This document shows positions 18,896 through 27,725 of a DNA stretch of 64,000 nucleotides, piece by piece. Every line of letters starts with the position of its first letter. Position 1 is the stretch's first letter. This DNA is from JBCCCJ01 sp039029315 (GTDB lineage: Bacteria > Bacteroidota > Bacteroidia > J057): assembly GCA_039029315.1 (NCBI GenBank), contig JBCCGK010000023.1:56670-120669 (forward strand), in the 5' to 3' direction. The notes under the pieces were generated by a model. It ran no database searches. It was not told where the DNA came from and saw only the letters and a program-made list of their open reading frames with translations. Made by a program: the position numbers and the translations under genes.

Positions 18896-21800
18896 TTATA
18901 GTAGATGGATGAATTCTTTCAGGTTGATTAAGGCATGGCAATAGTCTGCCCATAGTTTGGGATCGTTTTTGAGTTCTTCAAAGCTGGAATCATAGCCTTT
19001 GGCCTGGCTGGCAAGAAAGGCTCTGGCGGTTTCCATCTCTTCTTCGCTGGCTTTTCTGGAAAATGCCTTCATGTACATGGTTTGTACCCGCGCCTCCAGA
19101 CTTTCATCTGCTTGCTCCAGGACAGCTTTTGCCCAAATGCCTGCTTGCTCCTGAACGAATGGATCATTCATCAAGGTCAATGACTGCGCAGGCACATTGG
19201 TGGTATTCCGTTTGCCAAAGGTTGAAAAAGGAATCGGTGTATCGAAGGTCAGCATCATTGGAGGAATAAAGTTTCGCCGGACAGCAATGTAGATACTTCT
19301 ACGTCCATCTCCATCCATAGGGCCTGAGGTCCTTGGTCTCCCTCTGCCTGTCATAAAGTTCGTCAAATGCACAGGAATAGAGGGACCATACATCTCTTTG
19401 TTCAATCTACCGGATACGGCCAAAATTCCGTCACGGATGGCTTCTGCTTCCAGACGTCGTATCGGAAAATGATGCAGAAACAGATTATTGGGATCACTCT
19501 CTGCATTTTCTACGCGTGCTTCAGTAGATCGTTGGAAACTTTGGGTCATCAGAATATGCTTGATCAGACGCTTCATGGACCAATCATCCTCCTGAATTCT
19601 GATCGCCAGATAATCAAGCAATTCGGGATGACTTGGCACTTTGCCCTGCAAGCCAAAGTTATCCACTGTCTCTACAATTCCTCGGCCAAATAGATGGTGC
19701 CAAAGTCGGTTGCTGATCACACGAGCCGTCAGTGGATTCTCAGAATCAACAACAGCTTCTGCCCAGGCAAGTCGGCCACTTCCTCCTTGCGGATAGGATT
19801 CAGGGCCCGCTTCGATGAAACTAAAAAACTGATGGGGAACCTTGTCCTCACTTTGATTGTCAATGCTTCCTCGGATGAATACAGAACTGAAGACTGGATC
19901 GCCTTCTGTCAATCCAATAAAATGGGTAGAATCATAGAGCTGCTGAATGAGACCACTTTGTTTCTGAGCCAGTTTTTGGAGAAGGTCTGCTAGTTTTGTG
20001 TTCTCAGATGTTTTTGAGATTCCATGGAGAATCGGCAGATCATCAGCTTTTGTTTGTCCTTGTACCCACCTCTCCAGAACCTTCTGTTTATCCACTGTCT
20101 GATCCGCTGCGACATTCCTGTTCCACTTCATATCGGGCATTCCATTCTGATAGTTAACAGCGTATTGGACATCGATATAGTCATCAGGAGTGATCTTGTA
20201 AATATGACGTCTTTTCTCTCCATAATTGCCAGGAGTAAATTGTAGATATGCCTTATGTCCCTTGACGAGTGAGACATCAAAATAATAGGTCTTCCACTCA
20301 GGCTCATCCAGGATGGCCTCATATCGATCATAAAGCGGTCCTTGAATGACCTGGAAGTTGTCAACGATGATCCTGATCTGACCATGATGGCCTGCCGCAC
20401 GAACAGCGATTGTGTCATGCTCAACAATGAAATTGGGAGATCGAAGTACCCCTTGTACCCCTTTTCCTACTGCCCTGCTGGATACAAATCCACTTTCCAA
20501 TCCTTCAAATGTTTCTGTTCGGGAGTCGAAGTATGGTTCTCCCATCAACACACCATCTCCAAAGGCCCAACCATCTGCAAACCAACCTGCAAAATTCCCA
20601 TCTCGAAAATCTCCAATTACCTGATAGTCATCAGGATCTTTGGGTGTTTTCTCAGGGGTATCCTTGGTTTGGAGATATTGGGTCAATTGGAACACAGATT
20701 CATCAGAGAGTTTCTCCCTCCACTGCTTGCCAAGTTCTGTACGGATTTGTCCTTTTATTTCTGCCAACTGTTCCAGTTGATCTTCCTGTTGTTTGCTTCT
20801 CCTGGCAGGAATGGGTCCGATCCGCGAACTTTCAAACATCCCGTACATGGCATAGTAATCCGTGGTCGGGATGGGGTCGAATTTGTGATCGTGACAACGC
20901 GCACAAGACACAGTCAATGCCTGAAAGGTTTTGGACGTTACATCGATAACATTGTCGATTTTGTCGGCTTCTTCCAACTTGATTTTGACAGGCGCATGCT
21001 TCCCTTCTCCCAGGAAGAAATAACCGGTCCCAATGATGGATTCATTGAAGTCTTCGTCAGGGTTATAGCGGGCTTCTGTCAACATATCTCCTGCCAGATG
21101 TTCCTTGACAAACAAGTCGAAGGGCACATCCTGATTGAAGGCCCGGATCAAATAATCCCGGTATTCCCAGGGATGGCTGATATTGAAATCTCCTTCATGG
21201 CCCATCGACTCTCCGTATCGAACCAGATCCATCCAGTGTCTGGCCCACCTCTCTCCAAAGTGAGGAGATGCCAGATAATGATCGACAGCTTCCTCATAGG
21301 TGGCCACAGAGGAATCCTGTGCAAACTGCATCAATTCTTCTTGTGTGGGAGGCAAACCTGTCAACAAGTATGCGACTCTCCGAACCAGTGCAGCCTGACT
21401 CGCCCTTGCTGCAGATGTGAGGCCTTGTTCCTCCAGTTTCTGATCCACGAGATAATCAATCACCTCAGCGGGAGAAGCTTCTCTTTTTGCGCGGGGCATG
21501 GAAGGCATTTCAGGTTTGATAAACGCCCAGTGAGGTTTCCATTCGGCTCCTTGATCGATCCATTTGGTCAGCAGGGCAATCTCTCTTTCACTAAGGATTT
21601 TTTTTGCGCTGGGAGGTGGCATTTGAACCTCCGGATCATCAGAACTGATTCTGTGTAGCAGCAGGCTTTTGCGAATATTTCCCGGCACGATTGCAGCCCC
21701 CCCGTCCTGCAATTCGGCTGTGGCCCCTGCCAGATTGTCCAGCCGCAGACCTGCTTCTCTGGTACTTGAATCTGGCCCATGGCAAACGAAGCAGTTCTGT

Positions 21801-21952
21801 GAGAGAAGTGGTCGGATATGGTAGTTAAAATCTACCTTGTCCGGCAAATTCGGGGCGTCATATCCTGTAGGCCAGAACACAATGGTTCCCAGCACAATTG
21901 TCAGAGCGATTGCTCCTATGGCCCATTTTTTTTGAGTATTGCTCCAAGTCAT
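18896..21952 (-). CDS. PSCyt1/DUF1549/DUF1553 (PSD1) multidomain protein with cytochrome c-like motif
   Basis: A 1018-residue protein with an N-terminal transmembrane anchor (residues 10-27). A planctomycete-type cytochrome c domain follows with Cys54-Phe-Val-Cys57-His58, then DUF1549, which carries a second Cys-x-x-Cys-His (VSCARCHDHKFDP). A lectin-like insert lies in the middle, and the C-terminal DUF1553 domain contains NRLWHHLFGRGIV and DYLAIRIQEDDWSMKRL. The family is common in Planctomycetes and Verrucomicrobia and occurs in glycan-degrading Bacteroidota next to DUF1501 genes and sulfatases. Function is unproven; electron transfer or handling of oxidised or modified sugars has been suggested by association only. 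It starts 14 bp after the sulfatase-GH172 stop codon, so the two are co-transcribed. Confidence 0.9.
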   Translation of the reverse strand: MTWSNTQKKWAIGAIALTIVLGTIVFWPTGYDAPNLPDKVDFNYHIRPLLSQNCFVCHGPDSSTREAGLRLDNLAGATAELQDGGAAIVPGNIRKSLLLHRISSDDPEVQMPPPSAKKILSEREIALLTKWIDQGAEWKPHWAFIKPEMPSMPRAKREASPAEVIDYLVDQKLEEQGLTSAARASQAALVRRVAYLLTGLPPTQEELMQFAQDSSVATYEEAVDHYLASPHFGERWARHWMDLVRYGESMGHEGDFNISHPWEYRDYLIRAFNQDVPFDLFVKEHLAGDMLTEARYNPDEDFNESIIGTGYFFLGEGKHAPVKIKLEEADKIDNVIDVTSKTFQALTVSCARCHDHKFDPIPTTDYYAMYGMFESSRIGPIPARRSKQQEDQLEQLAEIKGQIRTELGKQWREKLSDESVFQLTQYLQTKDTPEKTPKDPDDYQVIGDFRDGNFAGWFADGWAFGDGVLMGEPYFDSRTETFEGLESGFVSSRAVGKGVQGVLRSPNFIVEHDTIAVRAAGHHGQIRIIVDNFQVIQGPLYDRYEAILDEPEWKTYYFDVSLVKGHKAYLQFTPGNYGEKRRHIYKITPDDYIDVQYAVNYQNGMPDMKWNRNVAADQTVDKQKVLERWVQGQTKADDLPILHGISKTSENTKLADLLQKLAQKQSGLIQQLYDSTHFIGLTEGDPVFSSVFIRGSIDNQSEDKVPHQFFSFIEAGPESYPQGGSGRLAWAEAVVDSENPLTARVISNRLWHHLFGRGIVETVDNFGLQGKVPSHPELLDYLAIRIQEDDWSMKRLIKHILMTQSFQRSTEARVENAESDPNNLFLHHFPIRRLEAEAIRDGILAVSGRLNKEMYGPSIPVHLTNFMTGRGRPRTSGPMDGDGRRSIYIAVRRNFIPPMMLTFDTPIPFSTFGKRNTTNVPAQSLTLMNDPFVQEQAGIWAKAVLEQADESLEARVQTMYMKAFSRKASEEEMETARAFLASQAKGYDSSFEELKNDPKLWADYCHALINLKEFIHLL

Positions 21953-21966
21953 AGTTCTCTATATAA

Positions 21967-24918
21967 TTAGTAGCCATCCTTTTGTCCAGGTGCAAGATAC
22001 CAATAGCCCACTGCCTGAAAAAGACAGATATTACGGTCTCCCCATTGGTCTTCCTTATATTTATCGATAACAGCTGTAAATGATCGTTGGAAAGGAATAT
22101 TGTCCGCAATATGAAAGCGGCTAACGATCGTGTGTCCATTACCGTCAATCGCTGTGAAGGGTTGTGCCGCAAATGGACTGTCAAACAAGGCAAAAGGTGG
22201 TTCAGCTGACCAGGCATAGCCAATATAATCTTCACTGCCGGTTCCAAAAGTGGATGGAAATTTTTCTCCATCTACGTAGAATTTTTCGTCTCCTTCTCCC
22301 CACCACCAATTGATGTTCTTGTACCCCCATTTGCCATACCACCAGTTTTTCACTTCTTCTTCTGGCTCTTCCCATTCGTTCTGAATATGCAAACTCAATC
22401 CGCAAAATCTCCCTTTTCCCTGAGTAAGCAGTAATGGCCAGTCTTTGTCACGCCCATCGGATTGGACTTGCTCTTTATACTTCCCATCATGCCACTTGGC
22501 ATGAAAGCGCAGCAAGTCATTAGCTGACTCCTGAAGAGGAATATGAGCAATGTCCATTTTGAGTTGATGGCTCTTGCTCCCTTTGTTGACCAGTTCAATT
22601 TTGGCTTTTTGGGAGAACGGCATATACCAATTGGAATACAGATGTCCGGGAAGCGCCCCAATGGGATAGCTCCGATAGGGATAAACATTCGGATAGGTCC
22701 CAAAATACAAGCCGATCGGGGCAAAGACTGCTGCTTCGGACTCATCGTCCCAGGTAATTTTGAGCCAAATATTCTTCAGCAGTTCTTCTTTTTCCTGCTC
22801 AGAATCATAGACATACTTGTCATAGTTGATGCTAAAATGTGTGATGGCGCGGTTTCCGGTCAAAACAGAAACGGTCTTTGTTGCCCCAGCACCTAGCTTT
22901 GCTCGCTTTTGCAGGATGGCTTCCTTGTCGTAAGACTTTCTGTCATAGCCACGGTTGGCCAGAACCCGATCAGCTTCAGCTAGTGCAATACAGGCATCCT
23001 TGTAGTAGGTTCCATCAAATTTGGGCAAACGCGTAGTCAGGGGATAACTGGAATGGGTAACGTGATAATACATGCCCCAGCCTTCTTCCAGGACGATCTT
23101 ACAATGTCGTTGGTAGGGAATTGGAATGAAGCGATTGCGCCCACGCGAGAGGGTTGGCATCAGATTCGGCAGGTTGATGGAAGGGATGCCGGGCAAACTT
23201 TTGGGCGGGGGGCCATCATCATTGATTTTGTCAAAAAAATCTGAAAAGGGCATGTCCACGACTGGCTCATCGGCAAAGTCGATATAGATCTTGATATGAC
23301 CAGTCTGAGCCAGTGCGCTCCACACACGCCAGATAACCCCGGGTCCTGTCTTGTCAAAAATGACAATCCCATTCCCTTCTTTGCGCACAAATCCTGTCCC
23401 ATCTCTATTTGCAGTCCAATTGACATAGGTCTCTGTCTGAGGATCATATTGAGACTTGCGATCATAGCTTGAAAAATTCCCGGAGGCTTCTGCAGCCACA
23501 GGTGGGACAGCGAGCTGCTCCATATCATACAGCTTGTTGACCAAATCTGGATAACTGTATCGCTTCAGTTCCGGCCCCAGATAGATTCCCTCCTTTTCTT
23601 TATCGTCTGGCCAGCTAAAGGCCTTGATCTTCTGCTGGAGTTGATTCACAATGTCTGGATGTTGTGCTGCCAGATTCTTCAATTCTCCTATGTCTTCATC
23701 AAGATTGTATAGTTCCGTCTCTTGAGATCCCATGTCATCCAGATATCCGTGAAACTTCTGAAGATTCGGCAAGCGAAGTTTCCATTTTCCCATCCTCACT
23801 GCCTGCAATTCATTTCGACTGAAGTAATAGAAATGATCTCTGGCTCCGGCTTCATTCCTCCCCAATAGCAAATCTGTCTGATCTACGCCATCAATGACGC
23901 GATCTTCTGGCACAGGATATCCTGTCAGATTGGCAAAGGTGGGCATGAAATCAAGGGTAGAGAAGATTGCATCGCTGACACGCCCTGCGGGAATATTTTC
24001 AGGCCATCGGGCAATGGTGGGAACCCGGATCCCCCCCTCATAGGTTGAGCCTTTTGCCCCTCGCAAGGGACCAGGCGATCCCCAGGCCAATGCACCATCG
24101 TGTTTTTTGCTCAGGCTTTCGACATGATTGCTCCAAGGGCCATTGTCTGTTGTGAAAAGGACAAGTGTATTTTCTTTCAAGCCCAATTCCTCCAATGCAT
24201 CCAGCAGGCGTCCGGTATGGAAATCCAGTTCTTCAACGGCATCTCCATATAGGCCTTCACGGGACTTGCCCTTGAATTCAGGCGAGGCATCTATGACAGA
24301 ATGCAACATACTATGAGCAAGATAGAGTAAAAAGGGCTTGTCTTTGTTTTCTTCTAAAAATCCGATGGCCTTATCTGTATATATTCTGGTAATACTGGCC
24401 ATGTCCTCTGTTCTTCCAACCTCTTCATTGTTGTGGTGATACACCATCCACTCATTGTCATTGGCACCGAGCGTTCCCCAATAGTAGTCAAAGCCCTTGG
24501 CATTGGGCATGCGATCAATGATGGCGGCCCGATTAGACACATCCCATTTGCCGACACAGCCCGTTGTATACCCATTCTCTTGCATGAGTTCTGCCAAGGT
24601 GATTTCGCTGGCAGGCATGGACCAACCCCCACTTCTGACTGGATAGCGCCCGGTCAACAATGCAGAACGAGATGGTCCACACACAACCTGGGCGTAGGCA
24701 CTGGTAAATCGGGTCCCTTCTGTAGCCAGTCGATCAATGTTAGGGGTGCGAATCTTGGAGCCAAAACAACTTAGATCTCCATAGCCCTGGTCATCGGTGA
24801 ATATGATCAGAATATTGGGGCGCTCCTCCTGCTTGCTTGTCTGTGCGTTCAGGAACGGAAGGCAGACAATGAGTTTCAGGAGGAGAAATAGTAGTATATG
24901 CTTGTTCAAACACATCAT
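21967..24918 (-). CDS. Sulfatase fused to a GH172 (DUF2961) glycoside hydrolase domain
   Basis: A 983-residue two-domain exported protein; a second start codon lies 3 bp downstream. After a signal peptide (ending FLNAQ), residues about 33-455 are an S1-type formylglycine sulfatase: metal ligands in FTDDQGYGD (Asp42/Asp43), the Cys-x-Pro-Ser-Arg signature at Cys80 (CGPSRSALLTG), and FTTDNGPW. Residues about 480-980 match DUF2961, now GH172, with GVIWRVWSA, FADEP and FGTGSEDYIGYAW. Two glutamates 21 residues apart (Glu875 in GEGDE, Glu896 in GSEDY) match the spacing I recall for the catalytic pair of the characterised GH172 difructose-anhydride enzyme. GH172 members act on alpha-D-fructofuranosides or D-arabinofuranosides, which fits the GH32-rich neighbourhood. 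A single polypeptide that desulfates and cleaves is inferred. Confidence 0.88.
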   Translation of the reverse strand: MMCLNKHILLFLLLKLIVCLPFLNAQTSKQEERPNILIIFTDDQGYGDLSCFGSKIRTPNIDRLATEGTRFTSAYAQVVCGPSRSALLTGRYPVRSGGWSMPASEITLAELMQENGYTTGCVGKWDVSNRAAIIDRMPNAKGFDYYWGTLGANDNEWMVYHHNNEEVGRTEDMASITRIYTDKAIGFLEENKDKPFLLYLAHSMLHSVIDASPEFKGKSREGLYGDAVEELDFHTGRLLDALEELGLKENTLVLFTTDNGPWSNHVESLSKKHDGALAWGSPGPLRGAKGSTYEGGIRVPTIARWPENIPAGRVSDAIFSTLDFMPTFANLTGYPVPEDRVIDGVDQTDLLLGRNEAGARDHFYYFSRNELQAVRMGKWKLRLPNLQKFHGYLDDMGSQETELYNLDEDIGELKNLAAQHPDIVNQLQQKIKAFSWPDDKEKEGIYLGPELKRYSYPDLVNKLYDMEQLAVPPVAAEASGNFSSYDRKSQYDPQTETYVNWTANRDGTGFVRKEGNGIVIFDKTGPGVIWRVWSALAQTGHIKIYIDFADEPVVDMPFSDFFDKINDDGPPPKSLPGIPSINLPNLMPTLSRGRNRFIPIPYQRHCKIVLEEGWGMYYHVTHSSYPLTTRLPKFDGTYYKDACIALAEADRVLANRGYDRKSYDKEAILQKRAKLGAGATKTVSVLTGNRAITHFSINYDKYVYDSEQEKEELLKNIWLKITWDDESEAAVFAPIGLYFGTYPNVYPYRSYPIGALPGHLYSNWYMPFSQKAKIELVNKGSKSHQLKMDIAHIPLQESANDLLRFHAKWHDGKYKEQVQSDGRDKDWPLLLTQGKGRFCGLSLHIQNEWEEPEEEVKNWWYGKWGYKNINWWWGEGDEKFYVDGEKFPSTFGTGSEDYIGYAWSAEPPFALFDSPFAAQPFTAIDGNGHTIVSRFHIADNIPFQRSFTAVIDKYKEDQWGDRNICLFQAVGYWYLAPGQKDGY

Positions 24919-25029
24919 ATGGCAGCTTATCTTGAGGAAATGATCCTGAATAAATCTAAAATATTAGATATAAGATAGAGAGAGGAGAAGGGGCATATTT
25001 TGAGCAAATATTAACGATTAGGGCCTCCT

Positions 25030-25908
25030 CTAAGTTCTCGGGATAAAGAGATTTCGTCCTTCAAATCGTTTGGTACCATTGAGATAACTAAAATATTTTC
25101 GGCACTCACAGGACAAGTATTCAATATCAACTGGTGTAAATGAACGTTTGGCTTCCGGCCAGAGAGTTGCTTGCTTGGCAATCATTTTCTCCGCCACCTC
25201 ATGATGATCCGCACAGCCCAAATGATGCTGCAAACGATCCAGATAGGGAATGGCACCAATTCCACTTGGAACAGGGCTATCCGGGCGAATCAAATCTGGA
25301 AAAAACCAAGATACATCAATCAAGGCCATGAAAATGGGAAAATCGTTTTCCATCTGAAAAGTCGCATTGATCGTCTCAGTAGCGGTCACTACATTGCCAT
25401 CAGCAGTCTGAATGGCTTCCAGCAAGAAGGGTACGATCTGCGGAAACAACTCTGTACAGGCAGTGAATCGATCATAGCTTTTTCCTTCCCATTGCAATGG
25501 AACGACCGGATACACTTCTGAACACCACTGGTCTCCAAGATCTCTGAGTCGGGCTTGCAAGGCTAAAGGATGTGTTAACATCTCTGCCCCTATCATGTTC
25601 AGGGTCAGATGATGATTGCACCAACGAGCAAAGAACAAGGCATGAACCAAATCAGACCTCTGATCTTTCACAGCTTGGCAGAACTGTACCACCGCTCTGG
25701 AGCCCTTATCATCTTCACGAAACACATTGAGGAAACGCCCCTGCTGGAATACCGGATCATCTGTCCAGGGAGGCGGGTGTCCACTTTCTCGTCGGATTCG
25801 GATTTGTTCCCGCTCTTTGCACCAATCAAAAAAAGCGTGCACCGGGTCTTCTATCACCAGTCCATCCAGGGCAGTTGCATATGGATTGTTTAGCTTGATC
25901 GCATTCAT
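25030..25908 (-). CDS. 5-hmdU DNA kinase / alpha-glutamyl-putrescinyl-thymine pyrophosphorylase helical-domain family protein
   Basis: A 292-residue, mostly helical, cytoplasmic protein without signal peptide. Its N-terminal half matches the helical family associated with thymine hypermodification in phages: FFDWCKEREQIRIRRESG, then PPPWTDDPVFQQGRFLNVF and REDD. Known relatives phosphorylate 5-hydroxymethyluracil in DNA or displace pyrophosphate from it. A bacterial copy inside a sugar operon has no obvious job: it might be a nucleotide or sugar kinase-like enzyme of altered function, or a defence- or phage-derived gene. Gaps to its neighbours (184 and 111 bp) are larger than elsewhere in the operon, consistent with late insertion. 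Family match by eye is good; activity unknown. Confidence 0.68.
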   Translation of the reverse strand: MNAIKLNNPYATALDGLVIEDPVHAFFDWCKEREQIRIRRESGHPPPWTDDPVFQQGRFLNVFREDDKGSRAVVQFCQAVKDQRSDLVHALFFARWCNHHLTLNMIGAEMLTHPLALQARLRDLGDQWCSEVYPVVPLQWEGKSYDRFTACTELFPQIVPFLLEAIQTADGNVVTATETINATFQMENDFPIFMALIDVSWFFPDLIRPDSPVPSGIGAIPYLDRLQHHLGCADHHEVAEKMIAKQATLWPEAKRSFTPVDIEYLSCECRKYFSYLNGTKRFEGRNLFIPRT

Positions 25909-26092
25909 AATTTGTTCAGCTTGCTTGCGGATCTCGAGTCAGCCACGCTTCCGATCGAAGGATGACACTTGAAGCTCGAAGAGAGCAGGAATAAGAGCCA
26001 CGAGCGACTCATTTGATCGAGGATTCATTGCTGTCCGTGGAAGGCGTCAATCAGTGCAACATCCTCTGCCCTTCTTCCTGCCAAATCAAGAA

Positions 26093-27679
26093 TCAGTATA
26101 CGTTGGTTCTGGCCATTTGCCAAACTCTGGCATGTGATATCTTGATTGATTTTGATCCAGTGAACAGTTTTACCTGATTGCTCTCTCTCAATTCTGGATA
26201 GACCACTTGGGTCATACACTGTCTTCCATTGGCGAATACCTCAATGATTGACTGATCTATAAAGATATTCAGCTTAAGGGATTCGCCTTTTTTGAGTTCG
26301 AATGGTGCGCGTTGCTCAGAAACGGGTTCTGTAAATCCTTCCAATTGAGGCTCGCCCATACAGTTGGAGCGAAAGGTCTGGCTTCCTTTTGCACTGATGG
26401 AGGAGTTGGAAAAATCGATCACGAGTTCTTTCGATCCAGGATCGTAGCGAATGATTGTTTCTTCACGGCCATCAGGGGAGCAAAATACTTTGACACCATA
26501 GGTATCTTTGATCGTTCCGTCCAATTCTACCTCTATCTCGAGTGCTGTCCCATCTAGATCCATCAGGTGCTCTGTATCGGGAGAAAGCACAAGATCTGTC
26601 TCCTCGGTCCCAGCCAGACGGAGCTGTTTGAATTCTTCTGGAGGCTGAATCCGCAACACACCATCCGAAGGCAGGCTCAAGGCTCTGGGCATGCTCATGA
26701 TGCCAGACCATCCAAAGTCTTCGAGGTGATCGGGCTTGCGTTCCAGTACCCATCCCCAAATGAGGTTCCGTCCCGAATCATCGACCATCTGTTCCGGGGC
26801 AAAGAAGGTCCCACCCGGCCAATTCATTCGATGATGCTGTTCGATGGTGTATTGTCCGTTTTTGAAGGTCCCGATGTAGTATTGTGTTCCCAGATTATGG
26901 CTGATAAAGAGCAGCATCTGTTTGTCACCAATGTTGAAGAAGTCGGGGCAGGATAGGTCTTCAAAATCGAGTCGTTTTCGGTCATCTTGCGGAATCAGAT
27001 CCCCCAAATATTCCCACTCCATCATGTCTTTGGATCGAAAAAAGCCTGCAATTTTCCCTCCTGAAATCTGGTAGTAGTGATCGGTTTCCTTGTCATACCA
27101 GCCCTCAGGGTCCCAGGCTCGATATTTTTCATACATAGGGTCTCCTTTCTCCGGGCTTCTCAGCACAGGATTTCCTTCAAATTTTTTCCATTCCCTCAAA
27201 TCTGCATCTGTCGAATATGCTACCAGGTTGGTGGCAGATCCTTGCCCATGATACATGATATGCGGAATCCCCTCTCTGGACAGAAACGCTCCTCCACTGA
27301 AAATGCCTTTCTCTATGTCTCCATCCTTCACATCCAGCATATCCGGATACAACTGCCAATGCAACAAATCTGTGCTGACAGCATGTCCCCAGTAGTGTTC
27401 TCGAAATCCCTTGTGATAAGCTTGGTAAATGAAGCCAAGATGATATTTGCCATTCCAGTATATTCCGCCATTGGGGTCGAAAGGATAGGCCATTCCTTCT
27501 GGCGCTACAAAATGATAGATCGGACGATGCGGGTCAGACATGATTCGCTGCCGAAGCTTGCGGGATTGCATCACCTTGTCGAGTTCATTGGTCGTGGTCT
27601 TCTGCCCCATCAGTTCGGGACCATGCAGAGCCAAACAGGCTGTAAGCGTCAACAAAGAGAGTAGTCGTAGTAGTAGCAT
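26093..27679 (-). CDS. Glycoside hydrolase family 32, second copy, divergent acid/base motif
   Basis: A 528-residue exported enzyme with an N-terminal signal peptide (Leu-rich, ending near HGPELMGQ). The propeller has the nucleophile motif FDPNGGIYWNGKYHLG (Asp68) and a stabiliser motif RAWDPEGW (Asp190). The acid/base region reads FEDLSCPDFF: the residue directly before Cys244 is Ser, and the nearest acid is Glu240, three residues upstream, unlike the usual Glu-Cys. This marks a distinct GH32 subgroup rather than a clear loss of function. The C-terminal sandwich includes NIFIDQSIIEVFANG, normal for the family. It starts 46 bp after the LamG-like gene and is probably part of the same transcript. 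Substrate likely a fructan; linkage unknown. Confidence 0.92.
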   Translation of the reverse strand: MLLLRLLSLLTLTACLALHGPELMGQKTTTNELDKVMQSRKLRQRIMSDPHRPIYHFVAPEGMAYPFDPNGGIYWNGKYHLGFIYQAYHKGFREHYWGHAVSTDLLHWQLYPDMLDVKDGDIEKGIFSGGAFLSREGIPHIMYHGQGSATNLVAYSTDADLREWKKFEGNPVLRSPEKGDPMYEKYRAWDPEGWYDKETDHYYQISGGKIAGFFRSKDMMEWEYLGDLIPQDDRKRLDFEDLSCPDFFNIGDKQMLLFISHNLGTQYYIGTFKNGQYTIEQHHRMNWPGGTFFAPEQMVDDSGRNLIWGWVLERKPDHLEDFGWSGIMSMPRALSLPSDGVLRIQPPEEFKQLRLAGTEETDLVLSPDTEHLMDLDGTALEIEVELDGTIKDTYGVKVFCSPDGREETIIRYDPGSKELVIDFSNSSISAKGSQTFRSNCMGEPQLEGFTEPVSEQRAPFELKKGESLKLNIFIDQSIIEVFANGRQCMTQVVYPELRESNQVKLFTGSKSIKISHARVWQMARTNVY

Positions 27680-27725
27680 ATTTGTGGGAGTTATAGAAGC
27701 ATCATTTCCAGACTGCGGAAGGATG

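Noticed and set aside
20342..21658. Long plus-strand reading frame opposite the PSCyt1/DUF1549/DUF1553 gene
   Set aside because: It lies fully inside a well-supported gene on the other strand, has no recognisable motif, and its open frame follows from codon use of the true gene.
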